A DNA stretch of 22,962 nucleotides from a virus: the IMG/VR virus record IMGVR_UViG_3300027668_000110, positions 1-22,962 of that record, one strand, 5' to 3'. Positions 14,990 through 22,315 of the stretch are shown here, piece after piece (the stretch's first letter is position 1; the number at the start of each line of letters is the position of its first letter). The notes beneath the pieces were generated by a model, which saw nothing but the letters and a program-made list of their open reading frames with translations, made no database searches and was not told the DNA's origin. A program made the position numbers and the translations under genes.

Positions 14990-15805
14990 TTATCCTTTTG
15001 AAGGGTTAAACGCTCTGTATATTCCTGCTAACGTAGTACCTGTACCTAATAGATTAGCCATAGGACTTGAGTTAGGAGTATTTTCTTGAATTGTTTTTCC
15101 AGGGTATCCTGCAATCAATCCTGTAACACCTGCGCCGTATTGTTGTGCTGCAGTTAAATCTTGATTTAAATTTTGTGTAGCTAATTGCTGTTGTGCACTT
15201 AACTGTGCTTGTTGTTGTTGTTGTAGACCTGAACCTAAAGTTTGTAGACCAGCAACTTGTTGACCTTGTAAGTTAGGTACTTGACTAGCCATAGCAGATT
15301 GTTGGTTAAATTGATTTTGTGCTAAATTTTGTGCTTGGTTAAATCCTTGTCCTAATAGTTGAGCTTGTAAAGCTGCTCTATTTCTATCTGATCCAGCCAT
15401 GTATTCTGCTTCTTGAACACCTTGTCTTGCTCCACCAAATGCTCCAGCGCTATAAGCATTGTTTGCAATTGAACCAATACCTTTTTCTGCTTGCATATCA
15501 AAACCTGATAAAGTTTGATCAATGACTTCTTGTTGGTACGGAGACATATAAGGTTGATAACCTTGAGGTCCCGTTGCTGCTTGCGCTGCATTTAAAAAAG
15601 GTTGAAATGATCCAATACCTTGAGTAGCTTGTTTAACAGCTTCTGCTTGTAAAGGATCTTGTCCTGCTACAAATTGTGGACCATAAACCTTTGAGAGGTC
15701 TGCTGCTTTATAATCACCTACTGCTGTACTTAGATCATTTAAAAAAGTTTTACCCCCGGCTTCTATAAATTCCGATGGCCTTACTACTGTTTCATTAACT
15801 GCCAT
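14990..15805 (-). CDS. Gln-rich internal/DNA-ejection-type virion protein
   Basis: This 271-aa protein has the layout of phage ejection or internal core proteins. YMSPYQQEVIDQTL (86-99) and NAYSAGAFGGARQGVQEAEY (116-135) match a pattern I associate with such proteins in many short-tailed marine phages (PYMQ..I......GAFGGSR.G). A long Ala/Gln-rich helical region (about 145-225, including LQQQQQAQ and SAQQQLATQ) follows, then a Gly-rich hydrophobic end (MANLLGTGTTLAGIYRAF). These glutamine-rich helices probably pack inside the head or tube and cross the host envelope on infection; that is inference from family behaviour. It is coupled to the upstream 407-aa gene by a TAATG overlap, and its last codons supply the ribosome-binding site for the 466-aa gene. 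Confidence 0.75.
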   Translation of the reverse strand: MAVNETVVRPSEFIEAGGKTFLNDLSTAVGDYKAADLSKVYGPQFVAGQDPLQAEAVKQATQGIGSFQPFLNAAQAATGPQGYQPYMSPYQQEVIDQTLSGFDMQAEKGIGSIANNAYSAGAFGGARQGVQEAEYMAGSDRNRAALQAQLLGQGFNQAQNLAQNQFNQQSAMASQVPNLQGQQVAGLQTLGSGLQQQQQAQLSAQQQLATQNLNQDLTAAQQYGAGVTGLIAGYPGKTIQENTPNSSPMANLLGTGTTLAGIYRAFNPSKG

Positions 15806-17028
15806 TATACTCTGCCTCCTTTTTCAAGCATTTTCATTTGATCATATAAACGTTGTGCGCCTTCATTTACATCACCGTCGCCCATGCCTCTAACAGCATC
15901 AGCTGTCATTACAAATTCGTTATTAGATAACATTGCTGGAACGTCATCTGCCTTCTCTTTTACACCAACTGGAGGAATAAAGCCACCACTATCTCTTAAA
16001 TCTAATTCTTTTATACCAGCTTCATTAGTCCTTTGAGGTAGACCCATGATCCCTGAGGCTTGATCCACGATCTCATTACCACCATAAGCATAGCCTACTC
16101 TACCACCTTTATTAAATTTTTTAAAATACTCGTTTGCAAATGATTTTATATCCATTCCTGTACCTTTTTGACCACCAGCTTTAATATACATTTCGGTTAC
16201 CATAGCATTAAAGTCAGTGTTTCCACCTAAAGTACCATCTTTTAAACCAATCCTACCACCGTTGGCTTTTAATTCTTTTCGTTCTTCAGATATTTTTTTA
16301 CTTAATCTTTCACTAGGCTCACCAAAGAAAGGTTTCATCATACTGTCATATTGAGACTTACTAATATCTCCTGCTTTATATGCTTTAGCTGCATTTTGTC
16401 CTACTAGATTAAATAAAGTTTTTGATCCTAAAGTGTTTTGAGAAGCTTTCATATTTCTAGCTAAAATATCTAATGTTCGTTTACCATCACTTTCTCTTGG
16501 TTTAGCTTTAGGTAATATCATAGGTTCACTACCGTCTGCATATTTTACTCTGCCACCCATTGCGTATTCAGAGGTGTTAGTATTTACAAAATTGTCTACT
16601 TCTTTTGAATCAGCAGTTGTATTTAAATTTGAATAGTATTGTCTAAGATATGCTTTTACAGCATCGGGATTTCTAGAAGTTGCTTGAGCTTCTGCTTCAC
16701 CCATTCCTGTTGACATTAAAGCAGCTATTGCACTTCCTCCTGCAAATTGTTGCATTCCAGATAAACCCTTTACAAAATTTTTAGCTTTACCAAACATACC
16801 CATAATGCCAGAACCACCACCAAAACCAGATGCTGGTTGTGTCATTCCCATTCTACCCAAGATAGAACCTAAACCACCACCACCCATAAGAGCGTTAGCA
16901 CCGAAACCTAATATAGCTGCTTTACCTATAGGTGATTTTATAATACTTTTAACACCTTTACCTATAGATTTAACTATACTTCCTAGTCCGTAAAGTTGTC
17001 TGGGGTTTTGCATTCTTGAAATTGGCAT
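15805..17028 (-). CDS. Virion protein with repeated GGRVG motifs and DDVPAMLS segment
   Basis: This 407-aa protein has a Gly/Ala-rich hydrophobic N-terminal third (for example SPIGKAAILGFGANALMGGG, 32-51; FAGGSAIAALMSTGMG). Four GGR(V/I) peptides occur: GGRVKYADG (158-166), GGRIGLKDG (257-265), GGRVGYAYGG (308-317) and the terminal GGRV (404-407). A segment DDVPAMLSNNEFVMTADAVR (361-380), continuing to GMGDGDVNEGAQRLYDQM, is a motif I know from minor tail, tape-measure and ejection proteins of many phages. The role of the GGRVG repeats is unknown. No Shine-Dalgarno precedes the ATG, but promoter-like TTGTAA-N17-TACAAT ends 6 bases before it, so a leaderless transcript is conceivable. Probably a minor structural or ejected protein. 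Confidence 0.8.
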   Translation of the reverse strand: MPISRMQNPRQLYGLGSIVKSIGKGVKSIIKSPIGKAAILGFGANALMGGGGLGSILGRMGMTQPASGFGGGSGIMGMFGKAKNFVKGLSGMQQFAGGSAIAALMSTGMGEAEAQATSRNPDAVKAYLRQYYSNLNTTADSKEVDNFVNTNTSEYAMGGRVKYADGSEPMILPKAKPRESDGKRTLDILARNMKASQNTLGSKTLFNLVGQNAAKAYKAGDISKSQYDSMMKPFFGEPSERLSKKISEERKELKANGGRIGLKDGTLGGNTDFNAMVTEMYIKAGGQKGTGMDIKSFANEYFKKFNKGGRVGYAYGGNEIVDQASGIMGLPQRTNEAGIKELDLRDSGGFIPPVGVKEKADDVPAMLSNNEFVMTADAVRGMGDGDVNEGAQRLYDQMKMLEKGGRV

Positions 17029-17033
17029 AGTTT

Positions 17034-17062
17034 ATTGTACAGGAAAATAAGTTTTTTTACAA
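17034..17062 (-). promoter_or_regulatory. Possible promoter inside the virion operon, before the 407-aa gene
   Basis: On the minus strand, TTGTAA (17062-17057) and TACAAT (17039-17034) are 17 bases apart, matching 4 of 6 and 5 of 6 consensus bases. They occupy one of the few real gaps in the virion module (28 bases). The predicted start falls at or next to the ATG at 17028, which also lacks a ribosome-binding site. In AT-rich DNA this could be chance. Confidence 0.3.
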
Positions 17063-17302
17063 CTCAGAACCGGCTCCTAGGTTAAATTCTTCTACTGTTA
17101 TCTTAACATCTCTACGTATATGTTCAGCCTTAGTATCTGTTCCTGAATTTTGTACATCAGCTAAAGCCTCTGAATCAGACATGTATTCTACACCTGTTAC
17201 TGTATTAGTTAAGGTTACCTCACACTTAGGTGTGATAATTGGAATCTTTTTACCGTTAACTGTCTCATATCTTACTGAAGCTTCTGTTTCTATAAATGAC
17301 AT
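17057..17302 (-). CDS. Small virion-module protein, 81 aa
   Basis: This 81-aa protein begins MSFIETEASVRYETVNGKK and has the compact segments ITPKCEVTLTNTVTG, VEYMSDSEALADV and RRDVKITVEEFNL. It is mostly beta-strand with one Cys and no membrane segment. I have the impression that similar short proteins sit beside the tail-fibre/neck genes of other marine phages, but I cannot name a function. It starts 1 base before the stop of the 109-aa gene is cleared (gap of one base), so the two are probably translated together. It is followed by the 28-base gap with a promoter-like element. Confidence 0.75.
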   Translation of the reverse strand: MSFIETEASVRYETVNGKKIPIITPKCEVTLTNTVTGVEYMSDSEALADVQNSGTDTKAEHIRRDVKITVEEFNLGAGSEL

Positions 17303-17303
17303 T

Positions 17304-17633
17304 TTAATCCCTGTTTATTTCTAATATTGATGCTACCACATGTAATTCATTAGCATCAGATGCAGTAACTTTCAATATTTCATTTTCTAATAATATCAAT
17401 GGTTCTGTTAATAATTGTTCGGTAGTATTAGAAGCTATTGATTTTACATTAAATAAACTAAATACAGCAGCAGCTGCATTAGTTAACGTTGCTGTTAATG
17501 TTGTGGCACTTCCAGCATCATTTGATACTAACAATGATTTTATAATTGCTCTAGAGTTACTAGGTGCTGTATAAAATGTAGTAGCATTTGTTGTAGTTAA
17601 ATCTACTTTTGCATTTGTATATATGTTAGCCAT
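17304..17633 (-). CDS. Small beta-sandwich-like virion protein, 109 aa
   Basis: This 109-aa protein is rich in Thr, Ala, Asn and hydrophobic residues in alternating strands: TTNATTFYTAPSNSRAIIKS (13-32), LLVSNDAGSATTLTATLTN and ASDANELHVVASILEINRD at the C-terminus. This pattern predicts a small beta-sandwich, typical of phage decoration, tail or neck accessory proteins. The TFYTAPSNSRAIIKSLLVSN region looks like a motif recurring in marine phage virion genes. The exact position in the particle cannot be told. Its ATG lies inside the last codons of the 54-aa gene (8-base overlap), and the 81-aa gene follows after one base, so three small genes form a coupled cluster. Confidence 0.75.
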   Translation of the reverse strand: MANIYTNAKVDLTTTNATTFYTAPSNSRAIIKSLLVSNDAGSATTLTATLTNAAAAVFSLFNVKSIASNTTEQLLTEPLILLENEILKVTASDANELHVVASILEINRD

Positions 17634-17790
17634 TAAACCACGTAAACCTTTCTTGATCTTGTTTCTGTTCGTTTAAAAACGTTGAATTTAATTGTTCTAC
17701 TATCAAAGCAATTGATCTGTTAATTTGTTTTTGATTAGAAATATCATATTCTTCTTTAGGCTCGGGTAATCTAATTACTATTTTAGCCAT
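17626..17790 (-). CDS. 54-aa helical protein in the virion operon
   Basis: This short gene runs from ATG at 17790-17788 to TAA at 17628-17626. The 54-residue product begins MAKIVIRLPEPKEEYDISNQ and continues with an amphipathic helix (QINRSIALIVEQLNSTFLNE) and a polar end (QKQDQERFTWFNG). It overlaps the end of the 522-aa gene and the start of the 109-aa gene by 8 bases each. That arrangement, with the clean helical composition, is strong evidence that it is translated. The peptide resembles small proteins next to tail genes in other marine phages, with the 'LPEP..EYD..NQ.Q..R.I' pattern. Function is unknown; a chaperone or small tail-fibre-attachment role is possible. Confidence 0.7.
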   Translation of the reverse strand: MAKIVIRLPEPKEEYDISNQKQINRSIALIVEQLNSTFLNEQKQDQERFTWFNG

Positions 17791-19351
17791 TTTTTCCTAC
17801 CAAATAGCATAATGGTTCTAATATTTTTCTATATAATCTACCTAGTAAATGTACCTTGCCTCTTGCTTCTTGTCTAATATCGATGGTTCTATGTACTGCA
17901 ATGTGTTCTAATATTTTCTTAACTACTTTATTTGTTTTAGATATTTTAATTAATGGTAAGAATATTTTATGGTATCCTATTTGATATTCTGGTGCCATGT
18001 CTTTAGAATGTTTTAACCAAATTTTATTTCTAAATGATCCAAAGCCATATGACTCGTTCATCATGGTACATACTATTTTACCACCGCCGCCTGAATCGTT
18101 ACCACCACCGCCGCCACCTGATCCAGGTCGTGTAGTTGTTCCAGTTTGATAAGTAGGTGTTGAAGGTTGCATTTGATAATCACCTAAATTACCACTACCT
18201 GTTCCATAGTTTGAAGGATTTGTTATACTTCCTTGACCTGCAGGGCCACCTTGACCTGTCGAATTGTAACCGTTTCCGGGATCATATCCACCACCAGAAT
18301 AATCATTTTGATTTGTTCCTCCAGTAATAGGTCCAAGTCCAACAAAATCATTTTGATTTGTTCCTCCAGTAATAGGTCCAAGTCCAACAAAATCATTTTG
18401 ATTTGTTCCTCCAGTAATAGGTCCAAGTCCATCAAAATCATTTAAATTTGTTCCTCCAGTTATTATTGGATCATTTCCATATCCTGAACCATAACCTTGA
18501 CCAAAAGAAGCTCCATACTGTGGAGCAGTTAAAGTAAAAGCACTTGGTGCATTCATACCAGAAAAACTTGGCATAGAATCAATTTGATTTAAAGGATCAA
18601 AGCTATCTATATCCTCATCGCTATCATCTTCACCTTCTAAAGCTTCTTTCATTTTTTGATTTATAATTTTTTGAGATATGTAATCAGGATTTTTTGCTAG
18701 AGATTTGTTATCAAAAACCATATCTGCTTTAGCTTTTGCACCAAAGAAACTTGCTTCTGCTGCATCAAGAGCCGCTAACTTTGCTGCTTTTTGTTTGGGG
18801 TCTTTCATATTTTTTTCAATTACATCTCTTCTTTTATCAAAAGTTTTTTTAGTTACTTTAGAAGCATTGTAACCTGCCATAATATTTGACCCATCTGCTT
18901 TATTTATATCTCCACCATCCGATACAAATTGTCCGATATCGTTTAATTGCATTCCTGCACCTATTAATTCATTATTTAAAATAGCTGTTTGATTGACTGG
19001 AAGTCTATCAGCTAACATTTTTATTCCAGGAATTTTTCCCATTAAAGATTCAAGTCCTGATGTTTGTTCAACCCCTTGATAATCAGGAGTTCCAAGTAAA
19101 CTGTCATTGATAGCATTTTGATATGGTCTAGTTAAATAATTAGAATTAGAATTAGAATTATAAACATTATTTCCACCGCCACCGCCACCGCCACCACCAC
19201 CACTAGGTAATGTTGGAGCATTAGGATTTTGAGGTGTAACAGGAGTTGGAGTTGGAGTAGGGGTTGGAGTAGTGGTTCCTGGTGCTTGAGTTATATCAGG
19301 CATTCCCTGATTTAAATACTCCAGTGCTAAGTCATATAAAGTTTTTGCCAT
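17783..19351 (-). CDS. Modular low-complexity virion protein with poly-Gly linkers and conserved C-terminal domain
   Basis: This 522-aa mosaic protein has several parts: a short helical N-terminus (1-20), a Thr-Pro repeat (27-37), ten glycines (51-60) and a charged helical core (about 100-240). An acidic stretch follows (EGEDDSDEDIDS, 239-250), then 15-residue tandem repeats of GLGPITGGTNQNDFV type (about 295-350). The protein continues with Gly/Ser/Thr-rich linkers (to about 424) and a final domain of about 98 residues. The final domain opens with KIVCTMMNESYGFGSFRN (425-442), contains YHKIFLPLIKI, HIAVHRTIDIR and LGRLYRKILEPLCYLVGK, and carries two Cys and four His residues. The Gly-linker plus CTxMNE domain recurs at the C-termini of marine phage proteins; its function is undescribed as far as I know. 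Fibre, adhesin or internal protein are all open. Confidence 0.8.
   Translation of the reverse strand: MAKTLYDLALEYLNQGMPDITQAPGTTTPTPTPTPTPVTPQNPNAPTLPSGGGGGGGGGGNNVYNSNSNSNYLTRPYQNAINDSLLGTPDYQGVEQTSGLESLMGKIPGIKMLADRLPVNQTAILNNELIGAGMQLNDIGQFVSDGGDINKADGSNIMAGYNASKVTKKTFDKRRDVIEKNMKDPKQKAAKLAALDAAEASFFGAKAKADMVFDNKSLAKNPDYISQKIINQKMKEALEGEDDSDEDIDSFDPLNQIDSMPSFSGMNAPSAFTLTAPQYGASFGQGYGSGYGNDPIITGGTNLNDFDGLGPITGGTNQNDFVGLGPITGGTNQNDFVGLGPITGGTNQNDYSGGGYDPGNGYNSTGQGGPAGQGSITNPSNYGTGSGNLGDYQMQPSTPTYQTGTTTRPGSGGGGGGNDSGGGGKIVCTMMNESYGFGSFRNKIWLKHSKDMAPEYQIGYHKIFLPLIKISKTNKVVKKILEHIAVHRTIDIRQEARGKVHLLGRLYRKILEPLCYLVGKNG
18301..18460 (-). repeat. 45-bp in-frame tandem repeat
   Basis: Copies begin at 18301, 18346, 18391 and 18436, exactly 45 bases apart. 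The first two units are identical or nearly so, the third differs at about one base near its end, and the fourth matches for about 25 bases with changes. Each unit codes for 15 residues (GLGPITGGTNQNDFV type), so copy-number change would keep the reading frame. The near identity indicates recent duplication, and copies could vary among relatives. Confidence 0.95.
19136..19201 (-). repeat. Simple-sequence tracts coding Ser-Asn repeat and Gly10
   Basis: At 19172-19201 a run of GGT/GGC codons encodes ten glycines. Just downstream in the gene (19136-19160) a TTAGAA-type hexamer repeat encodes alternating Ser-Asn. Another short repeat at about 19235-19272 encodes Thr-Pro. All lengths are multiples of three, so slippage would change linker length without breaking the frame. 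Confidence 0.8.
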
Positions 19352-21576
19352 TATCTTCTTCCATCGGGTTGAACGTCAATTCTAAATGTACCAAAACGCC
19401 AATTTTGATTAGCCCCATCATTTTCTATTTTAAGGTTAACAAAACGGCCCCTGGCTCTAGTATCCTTTTTATCAGTACTTGCAGTGATTGTAAAGGGGCT
19501 TAATGCTGTTGTAGTTTCCGATTGTTGAGGGTATCTTTTGACTGCTAAAGTTATTTTAGCGTCTCCTTGTAAATTTTTAAAATCAGGTACAAATCTTCTA
19601 ACTGCTAAGAAAGTCTCTCCGGATATTGCTGGTCCAGAAGCCTTGCCATCAGGCCCTTTTTGTTTTGATTGTAGGTCAAAATCATAAGATTTAACAAAGG
19701 AAGTAACGGTTGTTGTAGTACCATTTGGATTAACTTGGTCTGTCCCTACTTCGTGTTCAAATAGTACTGTTTGACCTAAACCATCTTCTCCTACTATAAT
19801 TGGAAAAGTACCTGAATTAGTACTATTAAATTTAGTTGCAATAGGTTTTGGATAAATACTAGCATCAAGGTAAGTTGTTCTAGCTTCAGTTCCAGTGTAC
19901 CACACTCCACCTTTCATAGCTTCTCCATAATTAAATACTACATACTGATCATTGTATTCTGAATTAGTTGAAGGGTAATACCAAATAACCTCTGTAAACA
20001 AATTATTAATACCTGCATTTATTTGTTGACCTTTAGTAGTGTCTATTTGATCATAGACATAATCTTCAACAGAACAAGGTAAAGATTTAACGGTACCATC
20101 AAACATAAAGAATCCATTAGTAGACATCCAAAATGCAACACCATCAATTTCAATAGCTGCATTCTTACCTATCAATCCACAGTTAGTACCTACTTGTTCA
20201 AAACCAAATGTAAATGGAGCTCCAATAAATTTCATTGTATATACAGCATTATCTGTCCACACTAGAATAGTTTCTTTAGCTTTTAAAGATCCTATAATTC
20301 TAGTTCCATCTTGTAATCTTTGAGACCCTGCCGAGTTAATAGCTGTAGGGGTATAATCATTTATATCTTCTTGATCTGAAAATCTTATAAACATATCATC
20401 TTGTGTTGAAGTTGATCCAATAGTTGTTTCAGTTCCTAAATGAATTAAATGCCTGGTTGTGGGTGAAACTAAAGTAACTCTAGTTGCAGTTGGATTATTT
20501 GTAGTTGAAAAACCTGTAGTGCCTGTAGATGCTCTTGTTGTAAATCTTGCAGCTATACCCGAGTTCCAAGTAAAAGTTTTACCGTTTGCAATAGTTGCAA
20601 CTAATACTTGACCAAAATTACTCAATGACCATAAGGCAGATTCTAGAGTCACTTGAGAAGCTTGAACAGCTGAACCCCAACCAGAATAATCTGAGGCATC
20701 AGTAACTGCAGATCCAGTACCATGAGCTTGACCATTTGATGTTCCAGTAGTAGCCGTTCCAAATGCTCCTCTAGTAATACCAGTTAAAGTATTTGTACCT
20801 TTTCCCGTATAAGAAATTAATTCATTACCGACTGCTATAGTTCCTGCAGTTGGAAATCCTGCATTAGATACAATATTAATTGTAGTTCCTGATCCTGCTG
20901 TTCCTGCAGTATCCGCAGTTAAAACTCCATTTAAAGCACTGGTTAAGGCTCCTGAAACAGTTCCACCATATTGAGAAATACCAAAACCATAACCATAAGA
21001 TTGTGCTGCGGGACCTATTTTTTCATAAGGTATAACAGAAATACTTCCTCCAGTAGATACAGTCGCTGTTGCATTAGTACTTTGAGTAATTGTAAAAGTT
21101 GTTGTTGTGGGTGCTGAGGTTACTTGAAATAATTTATCATCAAAAACGTTTGGATTATAACCTGTATTACTAGGTAAAGTAACACTAGCAAATAAAACAA
21201 TATCTCCTGGTTCTAAACCATGTGCACTTGCTGTAGTTATTGTACAAATTGGAGAGTTCTGAACTGTTGCGATTGTTGAAGAAGCTAAGGGAGTTTTTAA
21301 AGGTGTTATATCAAATAGCTGACCTTCAAAATATATAAGTAAAAATTTATCTGTTCCTATTGCAACATATCTATTTCCGTCTAAATCAACAAATGCAAAT
21401 TCTTTTCTAGCTACTCCTACAATAGTATCTGATAAAAGAGAAGACCAACCCCCTACTTTTTCAGGTAAGTTATATCTAAATCGTACATTGTCTGAATCTA
21501 CCCAACGAAACTCTGCACCTGAAGTGGTGTCCTGTTTATCAATTCCAGGTAATACTTTAAAATCAATAAGAGCCAT
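19351..21576 (-). CDS. Neck/tail structural protein, P22 gp10-like or tail-hub type
   Basis: This 741-aa virion protein opens with ALIDFKVLPGIDKQDT, then RWVDSDNVRFRYNLPEKVGG (24-43) and W44. That pattern (residue set RW.D.dNVRF..g...k.GGW) resembles phage packaged-DNA-stabilisation/neck proteins of the P22 gp10 kind and similar marine phage structural proteins. Two embedded beta-modules are visible: a SAHGLEPGDIVLF module (about 118-130) and a module with ELISYTGKGTNTLTGITRG (about 258-276), the latter type often inserted in phage tail and fibre proteins. The C-terminal part is beta-rich (QNWRFGTFRIDVQPDGRR end). AAGGAG lies 8 bases before the ATG, the strongest ribosome-binding site in the module. 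Its stop overlaps the 522-aa gene start as TAATG. Structural role is likely; exact position is uncertain. Confidence 0.8.
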   Translation of the reverse strand: MALIDFKVLPGIDKQDTTSGAEFRWVDSDNVRFRYNLPEKVGGWSSLLSDTIVGVARKEFAFVDLDGNRYVAIGTDKFLLIYFEGQLFDITPLKTPLASSTIATVQNSPICTITTASAHGLEPGDIVLFASVTLPSNTGYNPNVFDDKLFQVTSAPTTTTFTITQSTNATATVSTGGSISVIPYEKIGPAAQSYGYGFGISQYGGTVSGALTSALNGVLTADTAGTAGSGTTINIVSNAGFPTAGTIAVGNELISYTGKGTNTLTGITRGAFGTATTGTSNGQAHGTGSAVTDASDYSGWGSAVQASQVTLESALWSLSNFGQVLVATIANGKTFTWNSGIAARFTTRASTGTTGFSTTNNPTATRVTLVSPTTRHLIHLGTETTIGSTSTQDDMFIRFSDQEDINDYTPTAINSAGSQRLQDGTRIIGSLKAKETILVWTDNAVYTMKFIGAPFTFGFEQVGTNCGLIGKNAAIEIDGVAFWMSTNGFFMFDGTVKSLPCSVEDYVYDQIDTTKGQQINAGINNLFTEVIWYYPSTNSEYNDQYVVFNYGEAMKGGVWYTGTEARTTYLDASIYPKPIATKFNSTNSGTFPIIVGEDGLGQTVLFEHEVGTDQVNPNGTTTTVTSFVKSYDFDLQSKQKGPDGKASGPAISGETFLAVRRFVPDFKNLQGDAKITLAVKRYPQQSETTTALSPFTITASTDKKDTRARGRFVNLKIENDGANQNWRFGTFRIDVQPDGRR

Positions 21577-21588
21577 GATCCATGCTCC

Positions 21589-22308
21589 TTATGCTGTGTT
21601 GGTTTTAAATGCCCAACCTCTTGTTGCATCTATATATAACAAAGTAATAGATTGACCATTAGTATTTAATGTTAAATTACTTGTGCCAGAGTTAATAGGT
21701 TTACCATTTCTGTTAATAATACAGTTGTTAGATCCCCATGTTCCTCTAGTATCAATTATACTTACTTCATCTCCTACAGCCGGAGATGCGGGTAAAAGTA
21801 TGGTAATAGGATTAGAAGAAGTGTTAGCTAAAATTTGATCTCCTGAAACAGCCGTGTAAGGTGTGTTTGAATCTGTAATTGTATTATAACCTTTTTCAGT
21901 TATACCTTTAGTAGTATTTGTACCGTCTGATTTAACTAACATGACAGCACCTGTAGGTATTGCTAAAGCTGTTCCACTTGCTGTTAATACGCTTAAAGTT
22001 CTATTTGATGTTCCTCTAACTGTAGTGTCTTCAATAATAAAAACTCTTTCAGCTCCTGCAGGCATAGTAACAGTTCTATTTGCTGTTAATGTTCCTGTTA
22101 ATTTAATATATAAATTTTTACCATTTGAAGTAGCTCCATTATCTAAAGCCAAAGTAACGTCAGCTCCACCTACAGCTAAAGATAAATAACCTGAAGCTGC
22201 TTGTTGTAAAATTTGTAAGTTAGTATTAGTTATAGTTCCCCAAAGCCCTGCTTTTTCTCCAGTGGTTACTAGTTCTAATTTTAAATCTGATGAGTATGAT
22301 GATGCCAT
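21589..22308 (-). CDS. Tail-fibre-like virion protein, 239 aa
   Basis: This 239-aa protein begins with a conserved-looking attachment region, SSYSSDLKLELVTTGEKAGL (3-22) followed by WGTITNTNLQILQQA. That opening is frequent in marine phage fibre-like proteins and probably docks the protein to the particle. The middle is all-beta and Thr/Asn/Ala-rich (LTGTLTANRTVTMPAGAERV). The C-terminal third has a fibre-tip-like fold signature: PYTAVSGDQILANTSSNPIT, GDEVSIIDTRGTWGSNNCII and LLYIDATRGWAFKT. The role is probably adsorption apparatus or capsid/neck fibre; the receptor is unknown. No Shine-Dalgarno precedes the start, only an AT-rich leader. It lies 12 bases before the 741-aa gene and 7 bases after the 148-aa gene. 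Confidence 0.8.
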   Translation of the reverse strand: MASSYSSDLKLELVTTGEKAGLWGTITNTNLQILQQAASGYLSLAVGGADVTLALDNGATSNGKNLYIKLTGTLTANRTVTMPAGAERVFIIEDTTVRGTSNRTLSVLTASGTALAIPTGAVMLVKSDGTNTTKGITEKGYNTITDSNTPYTAVSGDQILANTSSNPITILLPASPAVGDEVSIIDTRGTWGSNNCIINRNGKPINSGTSNLTLNTNGQSITLLYIDATRGWAFKTNTA

Positions 22309-22315
22309 AATTTAT

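Noticed and set aside
15352-15591. Second minus-strand frame inside the 271-aa gene
   Set aside because: It overlaps the Gln/Ala-rich protein in another frame, has a Lys/Leu/Gln-skewed composition expected from a frame-shifted reading, and no start signal.
18233-18445. Plus-strand open frame with repeated ILICSSSNRSKSNKI peptides
   Set aside because: It is the antisense reading of the 45-bp tandem repeat inside the 522-aa gene; the repetition comes from the sense-strand repeat and there is no ribosome-binding site.
18301-18460. Regular direct repeats that might suggest a CRISPR array
   Set aside because: The units are contiguous with no unique spacers and are in frame with a coding repeat, so this is a protein tandem repeat.
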